From contig NZ_QXGS01000009.1 of assembly GCF_003604215.1 (NCBI RefSeq), forward strand, positions 79,786 to 143,785: DNA of 64,000 bases, in the 5' to 3' direction. This document shows positions 8,501 to 17,431 of the stretch, piece after piece. Below the pieces are notes generated by a model. The model did no database searches and was not told the DNA's origin. It saw only the letters and a list, made by a program, of their open reading frames with translations. Made by a program: the position numbers and the translations under genes. Position 1 is the first letter of the stretch, and every line of letters begins with the position of its first letter. Source of the DNA: Teichococcus vastitatis. GTDB taxonomy: Bacteria; Pseudomonadota; Alphaproteobacteria; Acetobacterales; Acetobacteraceae.

Positions 8501-9706
8501 ATGCGTGATGTTGACGCCTGTCCCGAACTAAGTGATGCGGAAATCCGCCGCTTCGGCCGCCATCTGATCCTGCCCGAATTCGGCATTGAGGGGCAGCGTC
8601 GCCTCAAGGCCGGCAGTGTGCTGCTGATCGGCGCCGGTGGGTTGGGCTGCCCGGCGGCGCTTTATCTGGCCGCCGCTGGTGTCGGCCGGATCGGTCTGGT
8701 GGATCCCGACAAGGTCGAGGAAACCAACCTGCAGCGGCAGGTGGCGCATGGCTATTCCACGTTGGGCGTGCCGAAGACGCAGAGTGCCGCGCGCCGCATG
8801 CTCGACCTCAATCCCGATCTGGTTATCGAGCACCACAACGTGTTCCTATCGGTCGACAATGCGCTGGAGTTGATCTCCAGGTATGACGTGGTGATCGACG
8901 GCACCGACAATTTCCCGACGCGCTATCTGGTCAACGACGCCTGCACCAAGCTCGGCAAGCCCAACGTCTTCGGCGGCGTGCTGCGCTTCGATGGCCAGCT
9001 CAGCGTGTTCGATGCCCGCTTTGGCCCCTGCTATCGCTGCCTGTTCCCGGAACCGCCGCCGGTGGAGCTGGCACCGAACTGCGCCGAAGCCGGCGTGCTG
9101 GGCGTTCTGCCGGGCACCATCGGTGCGTTGCAGGCGACCGAGGCGGTGAAGCTGCTCAGCGGCATCGGCCGGCCGATGATCGGCCGCATGCTGGTCTATG
9201 ACGGCCTCGACATGTCCTTCGACACCATCACGATCGCCAAGAATCCGGCCTGTCCCTGCTGCAGCAAGCCGGCATCCGAGATCGTGCTGAAGGCCGAGCA
9301 GATGGTATGCTCGGCGCCGCAGGTCGGCAACAGCGTCACGCCCGAAGCCCTGCAGGCACGTCTCGATGCCGGCGAGGACCTGCTGGTGGTCGATGTGCGC
9401 AATCCGGCCGAATGGGCCGGCGGGGTGATCCCGGGCGCCAGGCTGCTGGCGAAGCCCGACATCGATGCGGCGCTGCGCGACGTGACGCACGGCTCGGAGC
9501 CGCCGGCCGGCTCGCCCCTGACGGCGATCCCGCGCGAGCGCGAGGTGGTGATCTACTGCCAGGGTGGCCTGCGCAGCGCGGCGGTGATCCGCGCCCTGGC
9601 TGCCGCCGGCTACCCGGCCCGCAACCTCACCGACATGACGGGAGGCTTCGGCGCCTGGCGCGGACCCGTGGCCGACCCTGCGCAGCTGGCCGAGGTGCCG
9701 GGCTGA
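8501..9706 (+). CDS. E1-like adenylyltransferase-sulfurtransferase (ThiF/MoeB + rhodanese)
   Basis: A 401-residue two-domain protein. The N-terminal E1 domain has the ATP loop GAGGLGCPAAL, the VEETNLQRQ motif, zinc cysteine pairs in CYRC and CPCC, and the likely catalytic Cys in NCAEAGVLG. The C-terminal rhodanese domain (from about residue 270) carries the active-site loop CQGGLRS. Such MoeZ/MOCS3-type proteins activate the Gly-Gly end of a sulfur carrier and pass persulfide sulfur to it. The start has AGGAGG at 8488-8493. It is co-transcribed with the carrier gene upstream and probably with the epimerase gene downstream. Confidence 0.88.
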   Translation: MRDVDACPELSDAEIRRFGRHLILPEFGIEGQRRLKAGSVLLIGAGGLGCPAALYLAAAGVGRIGLVDPDKVEETNLQRQVAHGYSTLGVPKTQSAARRMLDLNPDLVIEHHNVFLSVDNALELISRYDVVIDGTDNFPTRYLVNDACTKLGKPNVFGGVLRFDGQLSVFDARFGPCYRCLFPEPPPVELAPNCAEAGVLGVLPGTIGALQATEAVKLLSGIGRPMIGRMLVYDGLDMSFDTITIAKNPACPCCSKPASEIVLKAEQMVCSAPQVGNSVTPEALQARLDAGEDLLVVDVRNPAEWAGGVIPGARLLAKPDIDAALRDVTHGSEPPAGSPLTAIPREREVVIYCQGGLRSAAVIRALAAAGYPARNLTDMTGGFGAWRGPVADPAQLAEVPG

Positions 9707-9765
9707 ACTTGTTGCCCCTTGTTACTCCCTCCCTCTGAAGACCAGCTGCAAGCGGGCTCCTGCCA

Positions 9766-11262
9766 ATGTCACTTCCTGCCAGTGCCGACCTCATCCGCAA
9801 CCTTGTCGAGCTGTCGCATCCGGCACCCGGTCAGAACAACGATGCCGATCTGCGGCGCGTGACCCGCGAGCTGATCCAGGCCATGCAGGCCGAAGGTCAG
9901 CTGGCGGAAAGCCCGATGGAGCTGGCACTGACCCGCACGGTGGAGCTGCACCAGGCGGCGGCTGACCAGCGCCTACGCGGCAAGCGGGTCCTGGTGACCG
10001 GCGGATCGGGCTGTGTGGGCACCCGACTGCGCGCCCTGCTGACCGGCTTCGCGCCGGCCGCCCTGGTCAATCTCGACCTGGTGCCGCACGAGGCGGGCGA
10101 GGGCAGCTGGCACGGGGCGGATATCCGCGACGCGGCGGCGCTGGATGCCGCCTTTGCCGCCGCGCGGCCGGAGGTCGTGTTTCATCTCGCTAGCATCCGC
10201 GAGCCGGGCAAGGCGGAGCTGGTGGTGCATGAGGCGGTGGACACCAACGTGTTCGGCACCGCCAACATCATCGAAGCCTGCCGTCGGCACGGCGTCGAGC
10301 ACGCCGTCTACTCCTCCACCGGCAAGTGCTACGCCTACCTCACCGACCATGTCTACACGGCCAGCAAGAAGCTGGCGGAAGCGCAATGGATGGCCGCGGC
10401 GCGCGAGGGGCGTGGCCCCACCGCCTTCGCCATGACGCGCTTCACCCATGTGCTGGAGAACGGCATCATCGCCCGCGACATCGCCGAGGGCATCGAAGCC
10501 GGCATGGTCGGGCTGCATGGGCCCGACCGTCACTTCAACATCCAGAATTTGCGACAGGCTACGCACCTGCTGATCAACGCGCTGGCATTGTCCGGCACCG
10601 AGGCGCCGGACAGCTTCTGGAGCGCGGTGGATCTTGGCTGGCCGGTAAACACCCTCGAGCTGGCACTGTTCCAGATTGCCCGCAGTGGCCGTGATGTCGG
10701 TGTACGCTTCCTCGGCGTGCCGAAGGGCTATGACGAGAGCTTCTTCCGCGGGCAGTTCGACTGGAGTGGCGATTACGACTACCATCCGCTCGTGAATGCG
10801 CTGGAAGCGCCAGGCGTGTTCAGCGACGGCACCGGGACCATGATCGGCGCGCGCGTGCTGGAGTGCCCGCCGGAGGTGCTGCGGCAGGAACTCCGCCAGT
10901 TGCGCGCCCGACTCGATGGCCAACAGAGCGATGGTGCGGTGAAGCAGGCCCTGTTGCACGCCGTGTCCCAGGTCACCGCCGGCATCTTTAGCCGCGTGGA
11001 GGCAGGCAAGCTGCTCGACATCCTGTGGTGGGGCGCAGCTCCGGAATGGGCGGGGCCTGCATCCAGCGCCGCCCGCTATCATCAGGTGATGTCCATGCTG
11101 GCCGAGTTGATCCTACCACGGCTGGAGCAGCCCGGTGCCACGGTGGATACCGCCGCGCGCGGCAAGTTCGAGGATATCGCCGCCACCTTTTCCGTGGTGC
11201 CGGGTCTGGAAGCGGCGGCCGAACGCTTTTCCGCCCTGGCGAAGTCGCGGCGCGCCGCCTGA
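9766..11262 (+). CDS. NAD-dependent epimerase/dehydratase (CapD-like SDR) with N-terminal extension
   Basis: A 498-residue protein. After about 70 residues with no domain I recognise comes an extended SDR: LVTGGSGCVGTRL binds NAD, the active site is SST...YTASK (Tyr-x3-Lys), and a C-terminal helical part of about 130 residues follows the sugar-binding region. The family acts on nucleotide sugars as epimerases or dehydratases. It follows the sulfur-carrier/E1 pair in the same direction 59 bp downstream, so a sulfur-modified sugar or related metabolite is conceivable; that is inference only. It is longer than most epimerases (about 310-350 residues), owing to both ends. Confidence 0.75.
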   Translation: MSLPASADLIRNLVELSHPAPGQNNDADLRRVTRELIQAMQAEGQLAESPMELALTRTVELHQAAADQRLRGKRVLVTGGSGCVGTRLRALLTGFAPAALVNLDLVPHEAGEGSWHGADIRDAAALDAAFAAARPEVVFHLASIREPGKAELVVHEAVDTNVFGTANIIEACRRHGVEHAVYSSTGKCYAYLTDHVYTASKKLAEAQWMAAAREGRGPTAFAMTRFTHVLENGIIARDIAEGIEAGMVGLHGPDRHFNIQNLRQATHLLINALALSGTEAPDSFWSAVDLGWPVNTLELALFQIARSGRDVGVRFLGVPKGYDESFFRGQFDWSGDYDYHPLVNALEAPGVFSDGTGTMIGARVLECPPEVLRQELRQLRARLDGQQSDGAVKQALLHAVSQVTAGIFSRVEAGKLLDILWWGAAPEWAGPASSAARYHQVMSMLAELILPRLEQPGATVDTAARGKFEDIAATFSVVPGLEAAAERFSALAKSRRAA

Positions 11263-11277
11263 TCGGCCGCCGGCGCG

Positions 11278-12258
11278 TCAGGCGGTGCGCCGGCGGCGCG
11301 CGGCCCGCTTCCGGAAACCCTTCGCCAGCGCCCGGCCCATGCGGCGGAAGCCCTCCGCCTGCTGCTGCCCCCAGCTGCCGGTCGCCATCGCTTCGGGCAG
11401 CCTGGCATCGCCTGTTTCGGTGAACACGTCATGGCGGAAATCCGCGGTGCCGAAGACCCAGTCCCACACCGGCAGCAACACGCCGTAATTCTTGCCATCC
11501 CGCCCGGACCCGAGCGGGCCGTGGTGAAGCCGGTGGAAACGCGGCGACACCAGCAGGCGTTCGCCGACATGGCCGAAGGACAGCCGGACATTGGCGTGGC
11601 TCATGGCCTCGGCCACCCGCAGGATCACCACCACAACAGGAAACTGGCCTGGCGGCACGCCGATCAGCAGGGCGATGGCGCCGAACCAGGCAGCACCGAT
11701 CAGATCATCCAGGATGTGGTTGCGGTCATCGGTCCAGAAGGTCATCTGCCGCTGCGCATGATGGATGGCGTGCAGCGACCACCACCAGGAGAAGCGGTGC
11801 TGGAACCGGTGCCGCCAGTATTCGCCGAGATCCAGCACCGCCACATAGACGGCAAGCGCCAGGATCGGCCATTCACGCAACAGCGGAAACAATGTTTCCA
11901 ACGTCGGCGGCACCCAGCCGCTGCCGGCAACCCAGCCGGACAGCCGTGATCCCAGCGCCGCGAAAGCGACAAAGGCGAGCAGCGGCAGCAAGCCCAGCCG
12001 GGACAGGCAAGTATAGAGAATGTCGGTTCGGATGCTGCGCTGGTCACTGCGCGGTTCCACCGGCTTCCAAGCTTCCAGCGGGCGGCAGATGGCATAGACC
12101 ACCAGCACCTGCACCAAGCCGAACAAGACGAAATCGATCCACTCGAAGGCGTCCTCAGCCCAGGCCATCAGACCCAGCGCATACAGCGCCGGCTGCACCA
12201 GCGTCTCGAAGATCCAGCCATTCGCGCCGTCCCAGGAATCCTGCAGCCAGCCGATCAT
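11278..12258 (-). CDS. Sterol desaturase / fatty acid hydroxylase family membrane protein
   Basis: A 326-residue integral membrane protein with several hydrophobic spans (for example LVQVLVVYAI and LLPLLAFVAFAALG). It has the di-iron histidine clusters of the superfamily: HRFQH, HAIHH and RFHRLHHG. These enzymes use O2 to hydroxylate or desaturate lipids such as fatty acids, carotenoids or sterols. A very basic C-terminal tail (KRAARRRR) lies at the cytoplasmic end. It converges on the epimerase gene with a 15-bp gap and lies 18 bp after the deacetylase gene, probably as the end of that leftward operon. The substrate is unknown. Confidence 0.85.
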   Translation of the reverse strand: MIGWLQDSWDGANGWIFETLVQPALYALGLMAWAEDAFEWIDFVLFGLVQVLVVYAICRPLEAWKPVEPRSDQRSIRTDILYTCLSRLGLLPLLAFVAFAALGSRLSGWVAGSGWVPPTLETLFPLLREWPILALAVYVAVLDLGEYWRHRFQHRFSWWWSLHAIHHAQRQMTFWTDDRNHILDDLIGAAWFGAIALLIGVPPGQFPVVVVILRVAEAMSHANVRLSFGHVGERLLVSPRFHRLHHGPLGSGRDGKNYGVLLPVWDWVFGTADFRHDVFTETGDARLPEAMATGSWGQQQAEGFRRMGRALAKGFRKRAARRRRTA

Positions 12259-12276
12259 GCGCCCTGCTCCACCTTG

Positions 12277-13059
12277 TCAGACACCTTGCGCCGGCAGCAC
12301 GGCGAAGCAGAAGCCCTTGGCCTGTAGGCCGGCCAGCAGGTCTTCGAACACTCTGCCAAAGGGTTCACGCCGGCTGCGCACACCCCAATGCATGACCAGC
12401 ACCTCGCCATCCCGGATCCGCCCCAAGGCCTGCCGCAACAGGGCGGCGTTGGGATGTGCGGCGCTGTCCAGCTCGTCACCCAGGAAGCCGCCTGCGGTCC
12501 AGCCCTGGTGCCGCAGGCCACAGGCGGCGGCCATCCGAAGGGCATTCGGCGAGGTGCGCCCGCCGGGGGCCCGCCACAGGGGCAGGATCTTCGCTTCGGG
12601 TGCCGCGGCGCGCAGCATGTCCATCGGTCGCGCCAGCTCGGCGCACAGGGCTGCGCCATCCAGCAATTCGGTGCCCTGACCGCGGCGCGACGCATAGCGG
12701 ACCCGACTGGGACCCGGATCGGCGCCGAAATACCAGTGGCGCCAGGTGTGGCTGGCGAAGGCGTGGCCCTCGGCCGCACGGTCTCGCCAGAAGCCGGACC
12801 AGCCGGCGCTGAGCGAGGTATCGCCACGGAAGGTCGGCTCATCGGCCAGGAACAGCGTCGCGCGCACCTCTCTCCGCTGCAGGGCCGCGGCGATCATTTC
12901 GGCTTCCCGGCCCCAACCGGTATCGATGGTAAGGTACAGCGTGCCGGCGCGGCATTGCGGCAGGGCCGGTGTCCCTAAGGGCTGCGCCGTGGCGGCCCGC
13001 ATGACGGGCAGCAGCGCCGCGGCGGCGCCGAGCCAGGCCCGCCGGTGCAGCATGGCCAT
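12277..13059 (-). CDS. Exported polysaccharide deacetylase-like protein
   Basis: A 260-residue protein with an N-terminal signal (HRRAWLGAAAALLPVM...ATAQ, Tat-like twin Arg). The NodB-type fold is indicated by YLTIDTGWG (motif 1), SHTWRHW with the H-x3-H zinc pair (motif 2) and WRAPGGRT (motif 3). Motif 1 reads T-I-D-T rather than T-F-D-D, so the catalytic Asp is kept but the second, metal-binding Asp is Thr. It probably de-N-acetylates or otherwise hydrolyses a surface glycan, if active. The open frame runs upstream to 13233 as a shadow of the propeller gene. The ATG at 13059 begins right after that gene's stop and encodes the signal peptide. Confidence 0.78.
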   Translation of the reverse strand: MAMLHRRAWLGAAAALLPVMRAATAQPLGTPALPQCRAGTLYLTIDTGWGREAEMIAAALQRREVRATLFLADEPTFRGDTSLSAGWSGFWRDRAAEGHAFASHTWRHWYFGADPGPSRVRYASRRGQGTELLDGAALCAELARPMDMLRAAAPEAKILPLWRAPGGRTSPNALRMAAACGLRHQGWTAGGFLGDELDSAAHPNAALLRQALGRIRDGEVLVMHWGVRSRREPFGRVFEDLLAGLQAKGFCFAVLPAQGV

Positions 13060-13061
13060 GC

Positions 13062-14048
13062 TCAGTTCGTCGCGGCCGAGGCGGCAGGCGGCGTGGTGGC
13101 GAACAGGATGCCGTGCGGCGAGCGCCCGACCCGCTGCGTCTCCATCGCGCCGGTCGCTGGATCGATGATGCCGATCCGCCCCTTCCATCGCAGCGTTACC
13201 CAAAGGCGTCCCTGCGCATCGAAGGTGACGCAATCCGGGCCGCCCGGCACGCTGAGGCTGCGGGTGATGGTGAGGGTTTCAGGATCCAGCAGGGTGATGC
13301 GGCTATCCACGCGACTGGTCACGTAGAGGAGCTTGCCGTCGGGCGCGGGGAACACGGCATGCGCCCCGCGGCCCACGCTGATCCGCCGCTCCACCGTATG
13401 TGTCGCCGGGTCCAGCACCGCCACGTGGTCGCTGCCCATGATGGCGACCAGCAGCCGGCCCTTGTGCCAGATGATGCCGGCCGGCTCCGGTCCGACCTCC
13501 GTGGTCCAGAGCGGTTCCAGCGTGTCCAGGCTGATCGCCACCACCGTGCCGCTGCCCTGCAGCGTCACATAGACGACCTTGTTGTCGGGACCATAGGCTA
13601 GGTGACTCGGCATGCCCGGCAGATCCAACCGCTTGGCCAGCCTCAACTTCGAGCCGTCCCATCGGTAAACATCCACCTGACCGCGGCGCAGGCTGGTGAT
13701 GGTCAGCGTGCCGCCATCCGGGCTGAAGCCGAGATGATAGGGGTTGGAGAGCGCTTCCCGTTTCAGCAGCTCGCCCGTCGCCGGGTTGATGAACAGCATC
13801 TCATTGGCGCCCGAATCGCCCACCAGCAGTGTTGAACCGTCAGGCGTCAGCGCCAGGTGGTGCACCTCCCGCAGCACTGGGATACGGGAACGCTCCTGCC
13901 GCGTGGATGCATCCAATACCTGAATGGTGGCATCGCCTGAATTCAACACATACACCAGACCATCCGCCGCGGCGGACCCCGCCCAGGGCAGCAGCAGCGC
14001 CATGGCACCGGCGATGAGCCGGAGATGAAGCGTGGATCGGAGCCTCAT
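13062..14048 (-). CDS. Exported YVTN-type beta-propeller protein
   Basis: A 328-residue protein with a signal peptide (LIAGAMALLLPWAGSAAA) and then repeated blades such as VLDASTRQE, INPATGELL, LDPATHTVE and IDPATGAME, the 40-45 residue rhythm of a seven-bladed propeller. These are periplasmic scaffolds or metabolite-binding proteins; no catalytic motif is seen. The ATG at 14048 has GAAAGG 9 bp upstream. It runs directly into the deacetylase gene (2-bp gap), so the two exported proteins are made together, perhaps for envelope glycan handling. Confidence 0.8.
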   Translation of the reverse strand: MRLRSTLHLRLIAGAMALLLPWAGSAAADGLVYVLNSGDATIQVLDASTRQERSRIPVLREVHHLALTPDGSTLLVGDSGANEMLFINPATGELLKREALSNPYHLGFSPDGGTLTITSLRRGQVDVYRWDGSKLRLAKRLDLPGMPSHLAYGPDNKVVYVTLQGSGTVVAISLDTLEPLWTTEVGPEPAGIIWHKGRLLVAIMGSDHVAVLDPATHTVERRISVGRGAHAVFPAPDGKLLYVTSRVDSRITLLDPETLTITRSLSVPGGPDCVTFDAQGRLWVTLRWKGRIGIIDPATGAMETQRVGRSPHGILFATTPPAASAATN

Positions 14049-14160
14049 GAGGCGCTGCCTTTCAAACCGCGCCGCGCGAATGCGGCGCCAGCCACGGCCT
14101 TCTAGCAAACTGCGGCGCGCCGGTTCCAGCGCCGCGGCGGCCACATGGGCGCATCGCCGC

Positions 14161-14176
14161 GCTGGCAAGGTTCACA
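14161..14176 (+). repeat. Distant perfect iteron copy 1
   Basis: GCTGGCAAGGTTCACA, identical to the origin iteron at 30338-30353 but about 16 kb from it. On the other strand its TGTGAACC contains the TGA stop codon (14172-14174) of the leftward SDR gene. It is in the same orientation as the five direct origin iterons. Confidence 0.7.
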
Positions 14177-14957
14177 ACGCCGATTTCTTCTCCTGATGGA
14201 CCACGAGGCTGCCGATCGAGTTGCCGCCATCCACCGACAGCGAGGCGCCGGTCACGTAGGCGGCCCCGTCGCTGGCCAGGAACAGCACCGCATGGCCCAC
14301 ATCGTCCGGCGACGAGGCACGGCCCAGCGGGATGCCCGCGGTGGTGGCCTGCACATGCGCGTCCGTCAGCGGGCTGGCGGTGCTGCCGGCGGCGAATCCA
14401 GGCTCCAGCGCATTCACGCGGATGCCGTATTCCGCCAGTTCCAGCGCGAAGCCCTTGGTCAGCCGGTCGAGCGCCGTCTTGGAGGTGCAATAGGGCACCA
14501 CGCTGCGGCGCATCTTGCGGGCCGCGCCGGAGGAGATGTTGATCACATTGCCCTTCACCCCCGCAGCGATCATCTGCCGGGCGACGCCGCGCGTCAGCAG
14601 GAATGGCGCCCGCAGGTTGATGTCGAAGATGCGGTCCCATTCCTCGGCATCGATGTCGAGCAGGAAGCCGCTGGGATAGATGCCCGCATTGTTCACCAGC
14701 ACGTCCGCCCCCCCCCACCGGGCGCCGATGTTAGCCACCAGCGCCTCCACCGAGGCGGCATCTCGCAGATCGGCGGGTTCGGCGAAGCTGCCCTCCGGCA
14801 GGGTGGCGGCGAGCCGCGCCAAGCCGGTCTGGTCGGCATCGGTCAGACAGAGGCGTGCCCCTGCCCCCCGGAATGTTTCCACCAGCCAGCCGCCGATCAC
14901 GCCGCAGGCGCCGGTGATCACCACACGCTTGCCGGCGATGCTTGTAGCCAGATCCAT
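14172..14957 (-). CDS. Short-chain dehydrogenase/reductase
   Basis: A 261-residue classical SDR: TGACGVIGG nucleotide loop, DADQ acidic residue after the second strand (NAD preference), VNNAG, the catalytic NISSG...YCTSKTALD (Ser, Tyr-x3-Lys) and a C-terminal SVDGGNSIG. It would interconvert a hydroxyl and a keto group; the substrate is unknown. The ATG at 14957 has GAGGA upstream. The gene stop lies within a perfect iteron copy. The beta-propeller gene starts 123 bp downstream in the same direction. Confidence 0.88.
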   Translation of the reverse strand: MDLATSIAGKRVVITGACGVIGGWLVETFRGAGARLCLTDADQTGLARLAATLPEGSFAEPADLRDAASVEALVANIGARWGGADVLVNNAGIYPSGFLLDIDAEEWDRIFDINLRAPFLLTRGVARQMIAAGVKGNVINISSGAARKMRRSVVPYCTSKTALDRLTKGFALELAEYGIRVNALEPGFAAGSTASPLTDAHVQATTAGIPLGRASSPDDVGHAVLFLASDGAAYVTGASLSVDGGNSIGSLVVHQEKKSAL

Positions 14958-15112
14958 GAACTTGTTCCTCGATTCGATGCGTGGAAGTAAACCCGGCGAC
15001 GGGGCCGTGGCCAGGGCGGCCGCAGGCATGGCTTTCCGTAACGCCGATCCCATATGATGCTGCATTGCAGCATGCGAACCGGTTCACTGGGCCGGGGCAT
15101 CAGGAGTACGCC

Positions 15113-16243
15113 ATGGCCAACACCCTTTTCCGGCTGGACGAGCTGGTCCGGCTGCGGCAACGCTGGAGCCGCGCCTTGTTCCGTCACGTTCCCGCCTCTC
15201 CCGAGGATCAGGCAGCGGCGCGGGTCGCGGAGGAGCGGCTGACGGAAGTCACCGGCTTCGGCACCAACCCGGGCGGCCTGCGGATGCTGTGCTTCGTGCC
15301 GCCCGGCTTGCCGCCAGGCGCGCCGCTGGTGGTGGCGCTGCATGGCTGCACCCAGACGGCGGCCGGCTACGATCTCGGCTGCGGCTGGTCGGCCATGGCC
15401 GAGCATCTGGGTTTCGCCCTGCTGCTGCCGGAACAGCGGCGCGAGAACAATCCCAGGCTGTGCTTTAACTGGTTCAATCCGGAGGACATCGAGCGCGACA
15501 GCGGCGAGCCGGCCTCAATCCGGCAGATGATCGGCTGGATGCAGCGCGAGCACCGCCTCGATCCCGCCCGCACCTTCATCAGCGGGTTGTCGGCGGGCGG
15601 CGGCATGAGTTCGGTGATGCTGGCCTGTTATCCGGAATGCTTCGCCGGAGGCGCCATCCTGGCCGGCCTGCCCTACCGTGCCGCCACCAGCGTGGCGGGG
15701 GCTTTCGAGGCCATGTACCACCCCACGAGCCTGCCGGCGCGCAGCCGCGGCGACGCCGTGCGCGCCGCATCGGCGCATCGGGGTCCCTGGCCGCGCATCT
15801 CGGTCTGGCAGGGCGATGCCGATGTCACGGTGAAGCCCGGGAACGCGACGGAAATCCTGAAGCAGTGGCTGGACCTGCACGAATTGACGCTGGACAAGCC
15901 TGACAGCCTCGAGCAGCAGGGCCCGGTTCGGCTGCGGCGCTGGCGCAATGCCCGGGGACAGGTGGTGGTCGAGAGCCGCGACATCGCCGGTCTGGCCCAT
16001 GGCGTTCCCCTGGCGCCGGGCGAGGAGGCAGGCCAAGTCGGTCGTGCCGGCCCCTTTCTGCTGGATGTCGGGCTCTCCTCGACCCACGGGATCCTGCGCT
16101 TCTGGGGCCTCGGCACGGACCGGATCGACGAGCCGCGCAGCTTCGTGGTGAACCGCCAGGCCGCGACGCGGGAAGTGACGCCGCGCCTGTTCGGGCTGGT
16201 GAACAAGGCGCTGCGCAGGGCCGGGCTGCGGTCCCGCCGCTGA
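15113..16243 (+). CDS. PHB depolymerase-family esterase
   Basis: A 376-residue alpha/beta hydrolase of the extracellular PHB depolymerase (LpqC-type) family. It has the oxyanion segment VVALHGCTQTA, the lipase box GLSAGGG and the conserved FNWFNPEDIERDSGE stretch. Related proteins act as polyhydroxybutyrate depolymerases or feruloyl/acetyl xylan esterases. CAGGAG at 15101-15106 supports the ATG at 15113. There is no clear signal peptide, so an intracellular polymer or ester may be the substrate. It is convergent with the amidohydrolase gene (9-bp gap). Confidence 0.85.
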   Translation: MANTLFRLDELVRLRQRWSRALFRHVPASPEDQAAARVAEERLTEVTGFGTNPGGLRMLCFVPPGLPPGAPLVVALHGCTQTAAGYDLGCGWSAMAEHLGFALLLPEQRRENNPRLCFNWFNPEDIERDSGEPASIRQMIGWMQREHRLDPARTFISGLSAGGGMSSVMLACYPECFAGGAILAGLPYRAATSVAGAFEAMYHPTSLPARSRGDAVRAASAHRGPWPRISVWQGDADVTVKPGNATEILKQWLDLHELTLDKPDSLEQQGPVRLRRWRNARGQVVVESRDIAGLAHGVPLAPGEEAGQVGRAGPFLLDVGLSSTHGILRFWGLGTDRIDEPRSFVVNRQAATREVTPRLFGLVNKALRRAGLRSRR

Positions 16244-16252
16244 ACCTGCCCT

Positions 16253-17416
16253 TCAGCCCTTCAAAAGGCTGCGCTCCGCGATGCGCGCATACAGCGCCGC
16301 CCCGAAAGGAATGGCGTCGTCGTTGAAGTTGTAATGCGGATTGTGCGGCGCGGCGCCCGGCCCGTTGCCCACATGGATGTACGCGCCAGTTGATTTCTCC
16401 AGCATGAAGGAGAAGTCCTCCGAGCCCATCAGCGGCGCGCGGTCCCGCACCACCTGGCTCTCGCCAACCAGCTCGGCCGCGGCGTCGGCGAAGGCTGTGC
16501 TGCACTCGGCGTCGTTCATCAGCGGGGCGAAGATCAGGCGGTAATCCAGCTCCGCCGTGGCGCCGAAGCCCGCCGCGACGCCTTCCGCCACGCGCCGCAT
16601 CGCCGCCTGGATCTGGTCCGACACGGCGGTGGAGAAGAACCGGGCCGTCCCCGACAGCGTGGCCGATTGCGGGATGACGTTGTACGCATCGCCGCCCGTG
16701 ATCTTGGTGACGCTGAGCACCGCAGTGTCGCGCGGCGACAGGTTGCGCGCCACGATCGACTGCAGCGCGGTCGCGACGTGGCAGGCGGTCAGCACCGGAT
16801 CGATGCTGCCTTCCGGCCGCGCGCCATGCGAACCCTTGCCATGCACGGTGATGTCGAAGAAGGCGCCGCCGGCCATGAAGGCGCCGCTGCCAATGGCGTA
16901 TTTGCCCACGTCCAGGTCTGTCGCGTTGTGCATGCCGTACAACGCGTCGCAGGGGAAGCGCTCCAGCAGCCGGTCGTCCAGCATAGCCAGCGCACCGCCG
17001 CAGCCTTCCTCGCCGGGCTGGAAGATCAGGTGCACGGTGCCGTCGAAGTTGCGCGTCTCGGCCAGGTACTTCGCCGCGCCGAGCAGCATCGTGGTGTGGC
17101 CGTCATGCCCGCAGGCATGCATCTTGCCCGTCGTGGTGGAGGCATAGTCAAGTCCGGTCATCTCGGTCATCGGCAGGGCGTCCATATCGGCCCGCAGGCC
17201 GATGGCGCGATTGCCGCTGCCGGCGCGCAGCACGCCCACCACACCGGTGCGGCCGACGCCGCGATGCACCTCGTCGACGCCATATTCCTCCAGCAGGCGG
17301 GCCACGATGCCGGCGGTGCGGTGTTCCTCCAGCCCGAGTTCGGGATGCGCGTGCAGGTCGCGGCGGATGGCGGTCAGGCCGTCATGGTAGCGGCGGATGT
17401 GATCCAGGGCGGACAT
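16253..17416 (-). CDS. M20D amidohydrolase (hippurate hydrolase/IAA-amino acid hydrolase type)
   Basis: A 387-residue protein. Metal-ligand motifs: RADMDALPM, HACGHDGHTTML, FQPGEEGCGG, and a late GSEDFSFM with the histidine segment PHNPHYNF. It would remove an acyl group from an N-acyl amino acid or aromatic amide. It lies 15 bp downstream of a peptide-type binding protein, so an imported N-acyl or peptide compound is a likely substrate. Confidence 0.9.
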   Translation of the reverse strand: MSALDHIRRYHDGLTAIRRDLHAHPELGLEEHRTAGIVARLLEEYGVDEVHRGVGRTGVVGVLRAGSGNRAIGLRADMDALPMTEMTGLDYASTTTGKMHACGHDGHTTMLLGAAKYLAETRNFDGTVHLIFQPGEEGCGGALAMLDDRLLERFPCDALYGMHNATDLDVGKYAIGSGAFMAGGAFFDITVHGKGSHGARPEGSIDPVLTACHVATALQSIVARNLSPRDTAVLSVTKITGGDAYNVIPQSATLSGTARFFSTAVSDQIQAAMRRVAEGVAAGFGATAELDYRLIFAPLMNDAECSTAFADAAAELVGESQVVRDRAPLMGSEDFSFMLEKSTGAYIHVGNGPGAAPHNPHYNFNDDAIPFGAALYARIAERSLLKG

Positions 17417-17431
17417 GGTGATTCCTCGAAG

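Noticed and set aside
13902-13917. CGTGGATGCATCCAAT in the beta-propeller gene as a third partition palindrome.
   Set aside because: It encodes the blade repeat LDAST in frame and has two mismatches; kept only as a side note to the parA palindromes.
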